DNA of 64,000 nucleotides from NCBI GenBank assembly GCA_019637875.1, contig JAHBUW010000003.1, positions 124,001-188,000 on the forward strand, read 5' to 3'. The position numbers and the translations under genes were made by a program. The number at the start of each line of letters is the position of its first letter. The stretch's first letter is position 1. This DNA is from Pseudobdellovibrionaceae bacterium (lineage in GTDB: Bacteria > Bdellovibrionota > Bdellovibrionia > Bdellovibrionales > Bdellovibrionaceae). Below are positions 25,071 to 34,096 of this stretch, piece by piece. The notes beneath the pieces are model-generated. The model searched no databases, was not told the DNA's origin, and saw only the letters and a program-made list of their open reading frames with translations.

Positions 25071-26021
25071 ATGCCCGCCATGACCACATACGCCCTTATT
25101 TTTGCATTGATTCTCGGGACTTCGGCAACTCTGCCCGCTTATGCCGAGACCACCGCGGCGGACGATGTCGTCCTGAAAACTCTGAAGCGCGAGCTGCGTA
25201 AAGCTCAAAAGAGCTGCCCCAAACTCGATTGCCCCAGCCAAAGTCTCCAAGTCGTGCCTCTCACCAGTGCACAGGTCCGCGAGCTCGGGACCGAACGTCG
25301 CGCCCGTCTGCGCCAGGTGACGAAGGCGATGGCCCTGGATCTTTGGCCCGACACCGTGCTCGAAGGCCCCTACCAGGTGCAGTTCCGCATGCGTCTGGAT
25401 CACATCGAATTCCTCACCCGAAACGGTGAGCAGATCGGTTACCGCCTCAGCTTCTCGGATAAAGCGTGGAATACCGACGACTGTCGTCCGAAAACTTCGA
25501 ATACGCAAAACCAACTGAAAGATTGCGAAACCGGTCGCGTGCATGACGCGGGTTTCGTGCTGAACGATTTGAAAACCACGACCCGCGACGAAGGCGTGAA
25601 TCCCACCTACATCGCGGACCCGCCCGCACGCCGCCCGGCCCAAGCGGATCTGTCTCTCAATCCCGCGAAACGTAAAGCGCTCTCGAGCTACGCACGGGTC
25701 AATCTCCCGCTGACGAACCCCACCTGCGACGCCCGCGCGGTGAAAGAAACGATCGCCCGTCACCAATCGCAAATCGTGGATCTGATCTACGACGAGCGGG
25801 GCCTATGGATCTGCGACGATCACGAACGTTCGGCGAATTGTTACGAGGAAAGCTCGCTGGCGATTCTGCTGGGACAACTCGAGCCGGTGGAAAACCTCTT
25901 CGGGCCGAGCCAAAGCTACCGCACCGATCCGAACTATGCGCTCTGCGAGCGCAACGACAACTGCCTCGTGCGCCTGCGCTTCACGTGCATGCAACCCGAA
26001 CTGGCCGTCGAACTCGAGTAA
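25071..26021 (+). CDS. Exported protein, unknown
   Basis: About 316 residues; ATG 25071 and ATG 25080 are both possible. The signal peptide cleaves near A-Y-A/E. The mature protein contains eleven or so cysteines in pairs (S-C-P-K-L-D-C, C-R-P…C-E-T, C-D-A, C-D-D…C-Y-E, C-E-R…C-L-V…C-M), suggesting a disulphide-stabilised periplasmic or extracellular fold. No family recognised. It converges on the giant lipoprotein gene, three bases away. Confidence 0.65.
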   Translation: MPAMTTYALIFALILGTSATLPAYAETTAADDVVLKTLKRELRKAQKSCPKLDCPSQSLQVVPLTSAQVRELGTERRARLRQVTKAMALDLWPDTVLEGPYQVQFRMRLDHIEFLTRNGEQIGYRLSFSDKAWNTDDCRPKTSNTQNQLKDCETGRVHDAGFVLNDLKTTTRDEGVNPTYIADPPARRPAQADLSLNPAKRKALSSYARVNLPLTNPTCDARAVKETIARHQSQIVDLIYDERGLWICDDHERSANCYEESSLAILLGQLEPVENLFGPSQSYRTDPNYALCERNDNCLVRLRFTCMQPELAVELE

Positions 26022-26024
26022 TCG

Positions 26025-29000
26025 TCAATCTGGATAACGGGACGACTGGGCGCCGTGATTCGTCGCGGCCTCGGTCGCGTTGATCCCATGATCGTAGATC
26101 CGCAAATCCCCGATCGAGCCCGCCCACTCGGTCCCGCCGGACACGGCGCCCGCGTTGATCCGCGCGCCGACGCCCAAGGCGGCGCTTCCGCCATTCAGGG
26201 TGACTCCCGAGGTGGCGAGGTTACAGACCTCCGCGCCGTCCAACTGCAAACGTAGATTCTGCGTCGAGTTTTCGAAGCTCGCGATCAGGTGCGCCCATTT
26301 CCCCGTCGTGATCGCCGCGGACGAATAACAATGCGCGAGCGAACGCGCGCTGTAGTGGGCCAAAATCCGCGCGTCGGACAGCGCCGCTCCGTAGGTCGCG
26401 ACCTCGTCGATACGGCCCGGGAAGCGGCGGTCCGCGTAGGCTTCGTGATCGCCGACGCGGAAGTTCGCGGACGCCGCCGCCGTATAGCTCGGCGAGAACG
26501 ACGAGTAATCCACGCAACCGTCTTCCACCCCATTCACGTACACGAAAAGTCCGTAGTTGAGCGCGGTCGAACACTGCACGTTCTTCTTCACGACCGCGAT
26601 ATGATAATACTGCCCCGGCGAAAGCACGGTCGCGCCGGTCGCCGTTTTCCAACCGCTCCCGATGTAGGCCGAGAACGCGACTTGCGCTCCCGCGGTGACC
26701 TCGACCCGGTAGCCCGCGCTCCCCGTCGCTTTCGCCATGATCGTGCGCGAAGTGGAAAGCCCCGCCGTGGACGGCAAGTAGATCCAGGCCTCGGCGGTGA
26801 ATTCGTCGGCAATGTCGTTCGTCAGGCCGAAGTCCGCCCAACCGCTCGAGCCGTTGAACTCGACCGCTTTGTCCGAGCTCGCGAGCGCGCCCGCGCGACC
26901 ATAGGTCACGCCGCTGGCCGTGTAGGTTCCCGTCGCCGAGCCGATCGTGGGCGTCACCGTCGTGCCCGAGGATTCGTTCATCCGGTAGTAGTTCGTCGGC
27001 GAATCCGCCGCGACGACCTCGTTGTAAATGGAGCTCGTCCCCGTGCGCACTTCCCAGCGCCCCGAGCCGTCGCTGGCGATCTTCACGCTCAAACCGTTCG
27101 CGCCGCTGGCGTTGCCGATCAAGGTCCGTCCCGCCGTCACCGCCGAAGGACGCGCCCACAGTTCATATCCCAGTGACGAGAGCGAGTTGAAGCTCGTTCC
27201 GCCGTTCGCCCCATCCCCCGAACCGTCGAAGGTCAGACGGTAGGGCCCCGTGGTCCCGTTCGAAATCGTGGTATTGCCGTCGCCCATCCAGCCGCTGGAG
27301 GTCGTATTGTAAGCGAAACCGAGGAGCGCCAAATCCGCGGCGCCACCGGGCGCGACGTCGATCCAAGAGTTCACTTGCGGACTCGTGTTCGTGCCCGGGA
27401 TCATCTTCAGTCCATCTGCCGAGGCGAGCGCCGGTACGTACTCCGAATAGGGCGTGCGCGCCAAGAACTGCGCGCGGCCGTTCGTGGTGACGTTCACCGC
27501 GTCCGCCGACACCCCGAGCGTCAGTCGCGACAGTCCCGGCGAGGCCGACTTCACGGTGAAGCTGTAAGCCCCCGATCCATCCGTCGTGCCGCCGTTCGTA
27601 GCGGTGATCACGTCGCTTCCGCCACGCGATGAACTCAACCCGAGCGACTTCTGCGGCAGCGGCGTGCCCGCGGCGTTTTTCAGAACCCCGCTGAAAGTCA
27701 AAAGCGCCGCGCCGTCGGCGGCCAGGCTCACGCGGTCTTGCGTCCACGAGCTTTGCGCCGCCGAGACTTTGAAGTCATCGAAAACTCCCGTCACCGCGGG
27801 CGCGATGGTCACCGCCGGGGACGACACGCTCGCCGTAAGAGAGCTCGTTCCGGCCGTGAGTGAACTCACGGTAAAACTGACGTCCCCGCCCACGCCGCTC
27901 GTGGACGGCGTCGTCAAGATCGTATCCAGCCCCCCGCGATCGCTCGCGAGCGCCACCGATTTTCCCGCCACGGGATTTCCGTACGCATCCCGTAAAGTCA
28001 CCGAAACCGTATACGTGTCGGTGCCGTTCGACCACTTCGGTCCACCGGAGATCGCGATGTCCGAAGCGGCGATGGGCGCACCGGCGACGATGTTGAACGC
28101 GTTCGACGAAACCGCATTCAGACCCGCGCCCGTGGCCGTCAGAATTTTTCCCGTGCCCATGGCGTCGACGTGCAGTCCCGAGAACGTCGCGACACCCGAA
28201 ACCGCGGTGACGCTCGCGACGCCGCCCAGGGTGCCCGAGCCGGTCGTGAGCGCAAGGTCGACCACCGCGCTTTCGCCCGTGGCGACGTTCCCGTAGGCGT
28301 CGCGGATCTCGAGTCGCGGTTGCGTCGTCCACGCCAGGCCCGCGGTTCCCCCGCTCGGCTGCGCGGTGAAGATCAGATCGACGCCGGCCCCCGGCTGTAC
28401 GACGAAGCTTCCGCTATTTTGCGTGAGCGCGGAGGCGCCGCCCGAGCCCGACAGATCCGCCTTCGTGAAGCGGATCGTTTTCGCGCCCACGCTCGTCGCC
28501 GCGAGGTTCGTGTAGGTCACGACGCCCGCCGAAGCGGTCGCCGTCAATTGCCCCGACAAACTCGGCGTCCCCGTCACGAGCGACGCGGTCACGTTCGCCG
28601 AAGCGTCCGCGCCCTCATCGACCAAATTGTCGTACGCGTCCTTCAGGGTCAGGACCGGCTGCGTGGTGAAGGCCTGCTCGACGGTCGCGCCGGCGGGCTC
28701 GGTCGTGACTTCCATCTGCGTCGCGATTCCCGGTTTCACGCGGAAGCTCGCCGCATCGACGACCGTACCGCCTCTCGCGAACCGCAGAACCTTGTGGCCC
28801 GAGATGTTCATCTGCAGATTCGTGAAGGTGGCGAGGCCGCTCGACGCGACGGCGGACGCCGTGCCGAGGATCGCTCCCGTCCCGCTCTGCAAAGAGACGC
28901 TGATCGTTCCGACCGAGGTCGTCGCGCGGTTTCCCGAGGCGTCCCGCATCTCGATCTGCGGTTGGGTCGTGAAGGCCTGTCCCGCGACCGCGCCGGTGGG

Positions 29001-31685
29001 CGCGACGACCACCGCCAGCGTGCTGACCGGACCGGGGTTGATGTTCACGTTCGCTTCCAGCGTCAGGACGCCGGTCCCGCCGGTGAAGCCCGAGTTGTCG
29101 TCCTTCGTGAAACGCAAAGTCTTCGCACCCGTCTGGTTGATGCGCAGATTGGTGTAGGTCACCCGCCCGCTCGACGCCGCGAGGAGCGTCGTTCCCGTCA
29201 ACGTGCCGGAGCCCGCCTGCAGGCTCGCGGTGACGTAACCGGTCGCATCCGGTCCCGTGGTGACGCGGTTATTGAACGCATCGCGGACTTCCACCACCGG
29301 CTGTGGGGAAAGATTCGTAGAGATGCTCCCCGCGCCCGGCGCCGTCACGAACGCGAGCTGCGACGCCATCGCGTGCGCGACGTCGAAGGTTCCGCTCGAA
29401 ACCGTCGCGAGCGTGCCCATGGACGCGCGAATCACTTTGTTCGCGCCGGAAACGTTGATTTTCAGATTCGTGAAAGTGGCGACCCCGCTCGAAGCCACGG
29501 CGGTCGTCCCGCCGAGCAGCGGCCCGGTGCCGCCGGTGAGTGCGATGCTGACGGTTCCCGGCGCCGTCGTGACGCGGTTCCCGGCCGTATCCTGGATCTC
29601 GACGACCGGTTGCGTGCCCCACACGACGCCCGCCGTGCCGCCCGTGGTTTGGGTGACGAAGCCGAGCTTCGCGGGCGCGCCGATGATGGCCGTGAAGCTG
29701 TTCGAATTGACCGTCAGCTCAGCCGATCCGCCGAAGGGCGTGGTGTTGGGTTTCGTGAACTTCAGCACCTTCGCGCCCGCCGTCGACATTTTCAGATCCA
29801 GGAACGACACTTGTCCCGCACTGAAGGCGAGCGTGCTGTTTCCCAAAACCGCGCCGCCGCCCGAGTAAAGGCTCGCGACGATCGGCGCCCCCGCATCAAG
29901 TCCCGAGGTGATCAAGTTTCCGTAAGCGTCCTTCAGATCCAGCGCGGGCTGGGTCGACAAAATCGTATTGGCCAGATCGTTGCTGCTGGGTTGCGTGCGC
30001 ACCACGAGTTGCGAGGGCGTATTATGCGCGATCGCAAACGCCGTGGAGGTGATCCCCGTCAGCCCCGTGATACCCGCCGAAAGGATTTTCCCCGTTCCGG
30101 CGACGTTCATTTTGAGTCCCGTGAACGTCGCGACCCCGCTGACCGCCGCCAAGGACGCGGCCAGCGAGCCCGAACCCGTCGTCAGCGACAACCCCACCGT
30201 GCCGTTGAAGCCGGTGACCCGGTTGTTTTGATCGTCGAGGACTTCGACCACGGGCTGCTGGGTCCACGCGATCCCCGCGGTCCCGCCCCCAGGTTGCGTG
30301 GCGAACTTCAGCACGGCGGCGGTCCCCGAACCGATCACGAAAGAATTCGAATCGATGAACAGCGTCCCCGCGGTGGCCCGCAACGACTTCTGTCCGGTCA
30401 GGCTCATCTTCAGGCCCGCGTAGGTCGCGACGCCGCTCGAGGCCGCCAGACTCGTCGTGCCCGCAAGCACCCCGGTCCCGGTTTGCAGCGAAAGGGCCAC
30501 GGTCGCGTTCGAGTTCACGCACAAGTTTCCGTAGGCGTCGAAAAGACGCACGACCGGCTGCTGCGGCCACACCTGATTGGCCGAGCCGCCGCCCGGCTGG
30601 GTCGAAAACGCGAGCGCCGTGGGCGCGCCGGGAACGATGTGGAACGAGTTTGAAATGATATTGGCCGATCCGGGTGAGGTCGCGGTGATTTGTTTCGCGC
30701 CGACGTTTTCCATCTTCAGATCGCTGAAGGTGGCGACGCCGCCGACCGCGCTCACCGTTGACGTTCCGAGCAGCGAGCCGCCCCCGGCCGTCAGGGTCAA
30801 CGTGACGGCCGCGGTCCCGGTCGTCAGCAATGAACCGCCAGAGTCCAGAATATGCACCACGGGCTGGGGCGACCAGACGACTCCCGCCGCGCCTCCGGCG
30901 GGTTGCGTATCGAACGCAAGCGTATTGCCCGCATCCGGGACGATCGTGAACGCTTCCGAGATCGCCGCGGTTAGCCCCGCGGCCGTCGCGCTCAAACGAA
31001 CCTGCGCGGGACTCACGATGCCGGTGATGTTCAAACCGGTGTAGCTCGCGCGGCCCGCGCTCGCGGCAACACTTTTAGTTCCGTTCAAAGTTCCCGACGA
31101 GCCCGCCGCGATGGCGAGCGTGATGGAGTTGACGGCGGAAGGAACGCGATTTCCCTGCGCATCTTGAACGTCGACACGGGGTTGCCGCACGAAGTTTTGT
31201 CCCGCCGTCGCGTTCGAAGCTTGCGTGGAAAAGCCGAGCTTCACGGCAGGCCCGGCGACGAACTCCACCGAGGCACCCGCGACCGCGACGGGCGCGCTCA
31301 AGTTGATCGACTTCATTTCGGCGACCGTCGAGGTCATCACGCAACTCGAAGCGCCGCTCACGTCCGTCACCGAACAAGTTTGGATCGTGTTGCCGGTGCC
31401 GCTGGCGTTCACGACCGGTTGCAACCCCGGCATCGCTTCGCCGTTCTGATCACGAATGACGATGCTGATCGTGCTCGTCGCGACGCCATCGGCGACCACG
31501 GGCCCCGTCGCCGAGATTTGCGAAGTGTTCGTGTTCGCGACCGGCTTCTCACGTTTGGGGACGTTCTTCGCGGGACCACAGGCGCTCAACGTGAATGCCA
31601 ACGCCACGACGACCCCCGTGAGCGACGACGAAGTCGACACGCGGTGAAGGGTGTTTGCGATGGGCGAAAAGCCGGTCCACGCCAT
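26025..31685 (-). CDS. Giant surface lipoprotein with about ten Ig-like repeats and LamG-like domains
   Basis: The protein has 1886 residues. The signal region is long (about 35 residues) and ends L-S-A-C-G. A Big_1/invasin-like domain (about 50-150) precedes about ten repeats of 95-105 residues, each with the core F-x-T-Q-P-x-G-G-x-A, Q-P-V-V-E-V-x-D-A-Y-G-N and S-G-V-A-T-F-x-x-L-K. Two more Big_1-like domains follow. The C-terminal 400 residues hold two LamG/concanavalin-like lectin domains, the second apparently inserted in the first. The arrangement (lipid anchor, long Ig-like stalk, carbohydrate-binding tip) indicates an adhesin. No obvious Shine-Dalgarno precedes ATG 31685; GTG 31640 is an alternative. 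It is monocistronic. Confidence 0.82.
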   Translation of the reverse strand: MAWTGFSPIANTLHRVSTSSSLTGVVVALAFTLSACGPAKNVPKREKPVANTNTSQISATGPVVADGVATSTISIVIRDQNGEAMPGLQPVVNASGTGNTIQTCSVTDVSGASSCVMTSTVAEMKSINLSAPVAVAGASVEFVAGPAVKLGFSTQASNATAGQNFVRQPRVDVQDAQGNRVPSAVNSITLAIAAGSSGTLNGTKSVAASAGRASYTGLNITGIVSPAQVRLSATAAGLTAAISEAFTIVPDAGNTLAFDTQPAGGAAGVVWSPQPVVHILDSGGSLLTTGTAAVTLTLTAGGGSLLGTSTVSAVGGVATFSDLKMENVGAKQITATSPGSANIISNSFHIVPGAPTALAFSTQPGGGSANQVWPQQPVVRLFDAYGNLCVNSNATVALSLQTGTGVLAGTTSLAASSGVATYAGLKMSLTGQKSLRATAGTLFIDSNSFVIGSGTAAVLKFATQPGGGTAGIAWTQQPVVEVLDDQNNRVTGFNGTVGLSLTTGSGSLAASLAAVSGVATFTGLKMNVAGTGKILSAGITGLTGITSTAFAIAHNTPSQLVVRTQPSSNDLANTILSTQPALDLKDAYGNLITSGLDAGAPIVASLYSGGGAVLGNSTLAFSAGQVSFLDLKMSTAGAKVLKFTKPNTTPFGGSAELTVNSNSFTAIIGAPAKLGFVTQTTGGTAGVVWGTQPVVEIQDTAGNRVTTAPGTVSIALTGGTGPLLGGTTAVASSGVATFTNLKINVSGANKVIRASMGTLATVSSGTFDVAHAMASQLAFVTAPGAGSISTNLSPQPVVEVRDAFNNRVTTGPDATGYVTASLQAGSGTLTGTTLLAASSGRVTYTNLRINQTGAKTLRFTKDDNSGFTGGTGVLTLEANVNINPGPVSTLAVVVAPTGAVAGQAFTTQPQIEMRDASGNRATTSVGTISVSLQSGTGAILGTASAVASSGLATFTNLQMNISGHKVLRFARGGTVVDAASFRVKPGIATQMEVTTEPAGATVEQAFTTQPVLTLKDAYDNLVDEGADASANVTASLVTGTPSLSGQLTATASAGVVTYTNLAATSVGAKTIRFTKADLSGSGGASALTQNSGSFVVQPGAGVDLIFTAQPSGGTAGLAWTTQPRLEIRDAYGNVATGESAVVDLALTTGSGTLGGVASVTAVSGVATFSGLHVDAMGTGKILTATGAGLNAVSSNAFNIVAGAPIAASDIAISGGPKWSNGTDTYTVSVTLRDAYGNPVAGKSVALASDRGGLDTILTTPSTSGVGGDVSFTVSSLTAGTSSLTASVSSPAVTIAPAVTGVFDDFKVSAAQSSWTQDRVSLAADGAALLTFSGVLKNAAGTPLPQKSLGLSSSRGGSDVITATNGGTTDGSGAYSFTVKSASPGLSRLTLGVSADAVNVTTNGRAQFLARTPYSEYVPALASADGLKMIPGTNTSPQVNSWIDVAPGGAADLALLGFAYNTTSSGWMGDGNTTISNGTTGPYRLTFDGSGDGANGGTSFNSLSSLGYELWARPSAVTAGRTLIGNASGANGLSVKIASDGSGRWEVRTGTSSIYNEVVAADSPTNYYRMNESSGTTVTPTIGSATGTYTASGVTYGRAGALASSDKAVEFNGSSGWADFGLTNDIADEFTAEAWIYLPSTAGLSTSRTIMAKATGSAGYRVEVTAGAQVAFSAYIGSGWKTATGATVLSPGQYYHIAVVKKNVQCSTALNYGLFVYVNGVEDGCVDYSSFSPSYTAAASANFRVGDHEAYADRRFPGRIDEVATYGAALSDARILAHYSARSLAHCYSSAAITTGKWAHLIASFENSTQNLRLQLDGAEVCNLATSGVTLNGGSAALGVGARINAGAVSGGTEWAGSIGDLRIYDHGINATEAATNHGAQSSRYPD

Positions 31686-31810
31686 GACAACTTATCGGCA
31701 TCCGGCAGGGGCAAATCCAGTCGCAAAACCGGCTTTAGCTGAAGGAAATCGAATCTAAAGGCCGCCACCGTGGAAGGGGCGCGTCTTCACCCTCTCAATG
31801 AGGGACATCC

Positions 31811-31859
31811 AAAAAAAGAGCGCCGAAGTTGTCTCGATACGAGACGGCTTCGGCGCTCG
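31811..31859 (-). terminator. Terminator for the small membrane protein gene at 31900
   Basis: A long stem (gagcgccgaag / cttcggcgctc, enclosing a second gtctcg / cgagac stem) is followed on the minus strand by seven T (the A run at 31811-31817). It lies about 40 bases downstream of the minus-strand gene ending at 31900. Confidence 0.85.
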
Positions 31860-31899
31860 AAGTGAATTTGGCGACACCGTCCCGGCGCTCACCGCAAAC

Positions 31900-32238
31900 T
31901 CAGACCGGGGGACGAACCGGCGTGTTCCGGCGGCGACGACGGAAGAAGTGGTACGCGTTCCCGCGCCCTTGCTCCGGGTGCGCGTTGTAGCGAGGGGTTC
32001 CGTTTCCGATCAAGGCTCCCGCTCCGGCGCCGAACAAAATCAGTACGATCGGAATCCCGATCTTCGCGACCAGCGGCGCGGTCGCGGACGCCTCCATCCC
32101 GTAAGCCAGGTCGATGGTTCCGCGCTCGTACATCAGAATTCCGCCGAACGCGACCAGACCTCCGAGCATCACTCCGATCATCGCGCCCAACCAATTCCAC
32201 GTGCGCGTTTCGCCTTTGGCCTTCATCTCATGTTGCAT
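31900..32238 (-). CDS. Small membrane protein, two predicted helices
   Basis: ATG 32238 is chosen because GGGAGG lies seven bases upstream; this gives 112 residues. Two hydrophobic segments (G-A-M-I-G-V-M-L-G-G-L-V-A-F and I-G-I-P-I-V-L-I-L-F-G-A-G-A-G-A) flank a short loop. The C-terminus is basic (F-R-R-R-R-R-N). No family recognised. It is divergent from the DUF4112 gene, with 121 bases between the starts. Confidence 0.65.
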   Translation of the reverse strand: MQHEMKAKGETRTWNWLGAMIGVMLGGLVAFGGILMYERGTIDLAYGMEASATAPLVAKIGIPIVLILFGAGAGALIGNGTPRYNAHPEQGRGNAYHFFRRRRRNTPVRPPV

Positions 32239-32359
32239 AGACACCTCCCATCGGCAAAGACTGCAAACCCGGGGCACGGGAATTTTTGGCGTGCCCTACG
32301 GGATTTTTTCCCCGGCATGTCTCTTGTTGGGTCTGATCACGGAACGTCAGGAGGATGAG

Positions 32360-32881
32360 ATGGACTCGATTTATTCCCCGAAAAGCTGGGCGCTCGAACA
32401 CGGAGCCGCGCCGCAAAGCCGCGCTCACGAAATTTCGGATCTGCGGGCGATTTCCCGGGCGATGGATAGTCAATTCAAAGTCGGTGGTTTCCGCTTCGGC
32501 TGGGACGGGATCTTGGGTTTGATTCCGGGAATCGGCGACGTCGCGACGAGTTTGGTGTCCATTTACATCGTCATGCGGGCGGCGGCCCTCGGCGCATCGC
32601 CGTCGATACTGATGCGCATGGGACTCAACGTTTTGATCGACAACGTCTTCGACGCGGTTCCGATCTTCGGTCAAATTTTCGATTTCCTGTGGAAGTCGAA
32701 CGACAAAAACATGGTCCTTCTCGAAAGACATTTACAAAACCCACGGGCCACTTCGCGCGCCTCCGCGCTGGTCGTGGGTTTCGTCATCTTGGGGATCATC
32801 ACCGCATTGATCGCGTTGATGGCGCTTTCGATCATGGCCGCGGTTTGGATCTTCGAACAATTCCAAACCGGCGCTTGGTGA
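32360..32881 (+). CDS. DUF4112 family membrane protein
   Basis: AGGAGG precedes ATG 32360, giving 173 residues. The conserved core of DUF4112 is recognisable: F-G-W-D-G-I-L-G-L-I-P-G-I-G-D, then M-G-L-N-V-L-I-D, V-F-D-A-V-P-I-F-G-Q-I-F-D-F-L-W-K-S-N, with the closing L-L-E-R-H-L. A C-terminal transmembrane helix (about residues 140-165) follows. The function of the family is not known. Confidence 0.85.
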   Translation: MDSIYSPKSWALEHGAAPQSRAHEISDLRAISRAMDSQFKVGGFRFGWDGILGLIPGIGDVATSLVSIYIVMRAAALGASPSILMRMGLNVLIDNVFDAVPIFGQIFDFLWKSNDKNMVLLERHLQNPRATSRASALVVGFVILGIITALIALMALSIMAAVWIFEQFQTGAW

Positions 32882-32901
32882 TCGTCTTCGCCGGGGTCGG
32901 C

Positions 32902-33288
32902 CTAGTACTGACCCGTGCGGAGCATGACGAGCGTGCAAGCCTCGACCACTTCGCTGCCCGCCTGCTCCAGTTTGTCGGCGAGTTCCGGATTTTCGCTGCC
33001 GGGATTGAAGATCACGCGCTTCGGTTTCAAGGCCAGGATCTCGTTGGTCAGCTGGTTCGAAATTTTCGCGCCGACGTACATGGTCAGGGTGTCGACGGGA
33101 ACTTGCAGCTCCGCGACGCTTTTCACCGACGGGACGCCCTCGACGACGGCGACATTGGGGCTGACCGGCAGCGGAGTGTGACCGTACTCTTGCAGAAGTT
33201 TAAAGGCCTTGTAGGCGAAACGATCCGCGCGGTCGGATGCGCCCAGGATGGCGACGTTTTCGTGTTTGGATGAATCGGTTTGTCCCAT
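32902..33288 (-). CDS. CoA-binding domain protein (YccU-like)
   Basis: ATG 33288 follows GAGGAGGAAG. The 128-residue protein is a single Rossmann-type CoA-binding domain: V-A-I-L-G-A-S-D-R-A-D-R-F-A-Y-K-A near the start, P-V-S-P-N, and F-N-P-G-S-E-N-P-E-L near residue 95. Members of this small family bind CoA and are otherwise uncharacterised. It converges with the DUF4112 gene. Confidence 0.85.
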   Translation of the reverse strand: MGQTDSSKHENVAILGASDRADRFAYKAFKLLQEYGHTPLPVSPNVAVVEGVPSVKSVAELQVPVDTLTMYVGAKISNQLTNEILALKPKRVIFNPGSENPELADKLEQAGSEVVEACTLVMLRTGQY

Positions 33289-33368
33289 GCTTCCTCCTCG
33301 GAGTGGGGTTTCGGGATCCGTTGAACTGGATAGCAAAATTTGGGAAATCCGAAAAGGGAGGATGAATC

Positions 33369-34028
33369 ATGAAATTGGGGTTAATGACGATGATCGCCGG
33401 GGTTCTGTTGCTCGCGGGCTGCCAAAGCGCGCTCAACAAAGTGGGCCGCAACGCGAAGTACAATGCCTACGAGATGATCGGCGTGCAAAAACGCGATCTG
33501 CTGAAACGTGAGGTCGCGGCGACCAAAGACGACCAAAAAGAAGCGAGCGAAGAGTTCAAAGACGCCCTCGAAAAACTGAAAGCGGTCTACGCCTTCGACG
33601 GCGGCGATCTCGAACGCGAATACCGGCGCCTCAATTCGTCCTACGAAGACGCGGAGGCCCAAGCCAACGCGGTCCGCCTGCGCATCAAAAAAGTCGAAAC
33701 CACGGCGGGGGATCTTTTCGAAGAGTGGAAAAAAGAAATCGACCAAATCGAAACGGCCAATCTCCAAGCCCAAAGCCGCAAAACCTTGGCGACGACCCAA
33801 AGCCGCTACGCCGATATGCTGAACAGCCTCAAAAAAGCCGAGTCCACGATGAACCCGGTCCTCACCAAACTGAAGGACCACGTCCTCTACCTGAAACACA
33901 ACCTCAACGCGAAAGCGATCGGCTCACTGAAAGGCGAAGGCGCCGCCATCGAACGCGACATCAACAAACTCATCAACGAGATGAACAACTCCATCGCGGC
34001 GGCCGACAAATTCATCGAGCAAACCTAA
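33369..34028 (+). CDS. DUF2959 family lipoprotein
   Basis: The protein has 219 residues. The signal peptide ends L-L-A-G-C-Q-S (lipobox). The rest is almost entirely coiled-coil helix (N-A-Y-E-M-I-G-V-Q-K-R-D-L-L, E-E-F-K-D-A-L-E-K-L, then long heptads), as in the DUF2959 family. GGGAGGA lies before ATG 33369. A hairpin repeat and a terminator follow. Function unknown. Confidence 0.82.
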   Translation: MKLGLMTMIAGVLLLAGCQSALNKVGRNAKYNAYEMIGVQKRDLLKREVAATKDDQKEASEEFKDALEKLKAVYAFDGGDLEREYRRLNSSYEDAEAQANAVRLRIKKVETTAGDLFEEWKKEIDQIETANLQAQSRKTLATTQSRYADMLNSLKKAESTMNPVLTKLKDHVLYLKHNLNAKAIGSLKGEGAAIERDINKLINEMNNSIAAADKFIEQT

Positions 34029-34029
34029 A

Positions 34030-34063
34030 GGTAGCAGCTACTTTCCGGAAGGTAGCTGCTACC
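34030..34063. repeat. Imperfectly spaced 12-bp inverted repeat
   Basis: ggtagcagctac at 34030-34041 is exactly complementary to gtagctgctacc at 34052-34063, with a ten-base spacer. It lies between the DUF2959 stop and the terminator. It has the form of a REP-like palindrome, but whether it recurs elsewhere cannot be seen from this window. Confidence 0.7.
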
Positions 34064-34068
34064 AAAAG

Positions 34069-34096
34069 AAAACCCGGGTCGCCCCGGGTTCTTTTT
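34069..34096. terminator. Bidirectional terminator between DUF2959 and topoisomerase VI A
   Basis: aacccggg / cccgggtt with loop tcgc is followed by ctttttag on plus; on minus it is followed by ttttctttt. It serves the convergent genes ending at 34028 and 34095, and its right edge overlaps the top6A stop codon. Confidence 0.85.

Noticed and set aside
28170-30653. An 827-codon open frame on the plus strand
   Set aside because: It is antisense to the giant Ig-repeat lipoprotein, extremely Arg-rich and mirrors the repeat codons. It is a by-product of the high GC content.
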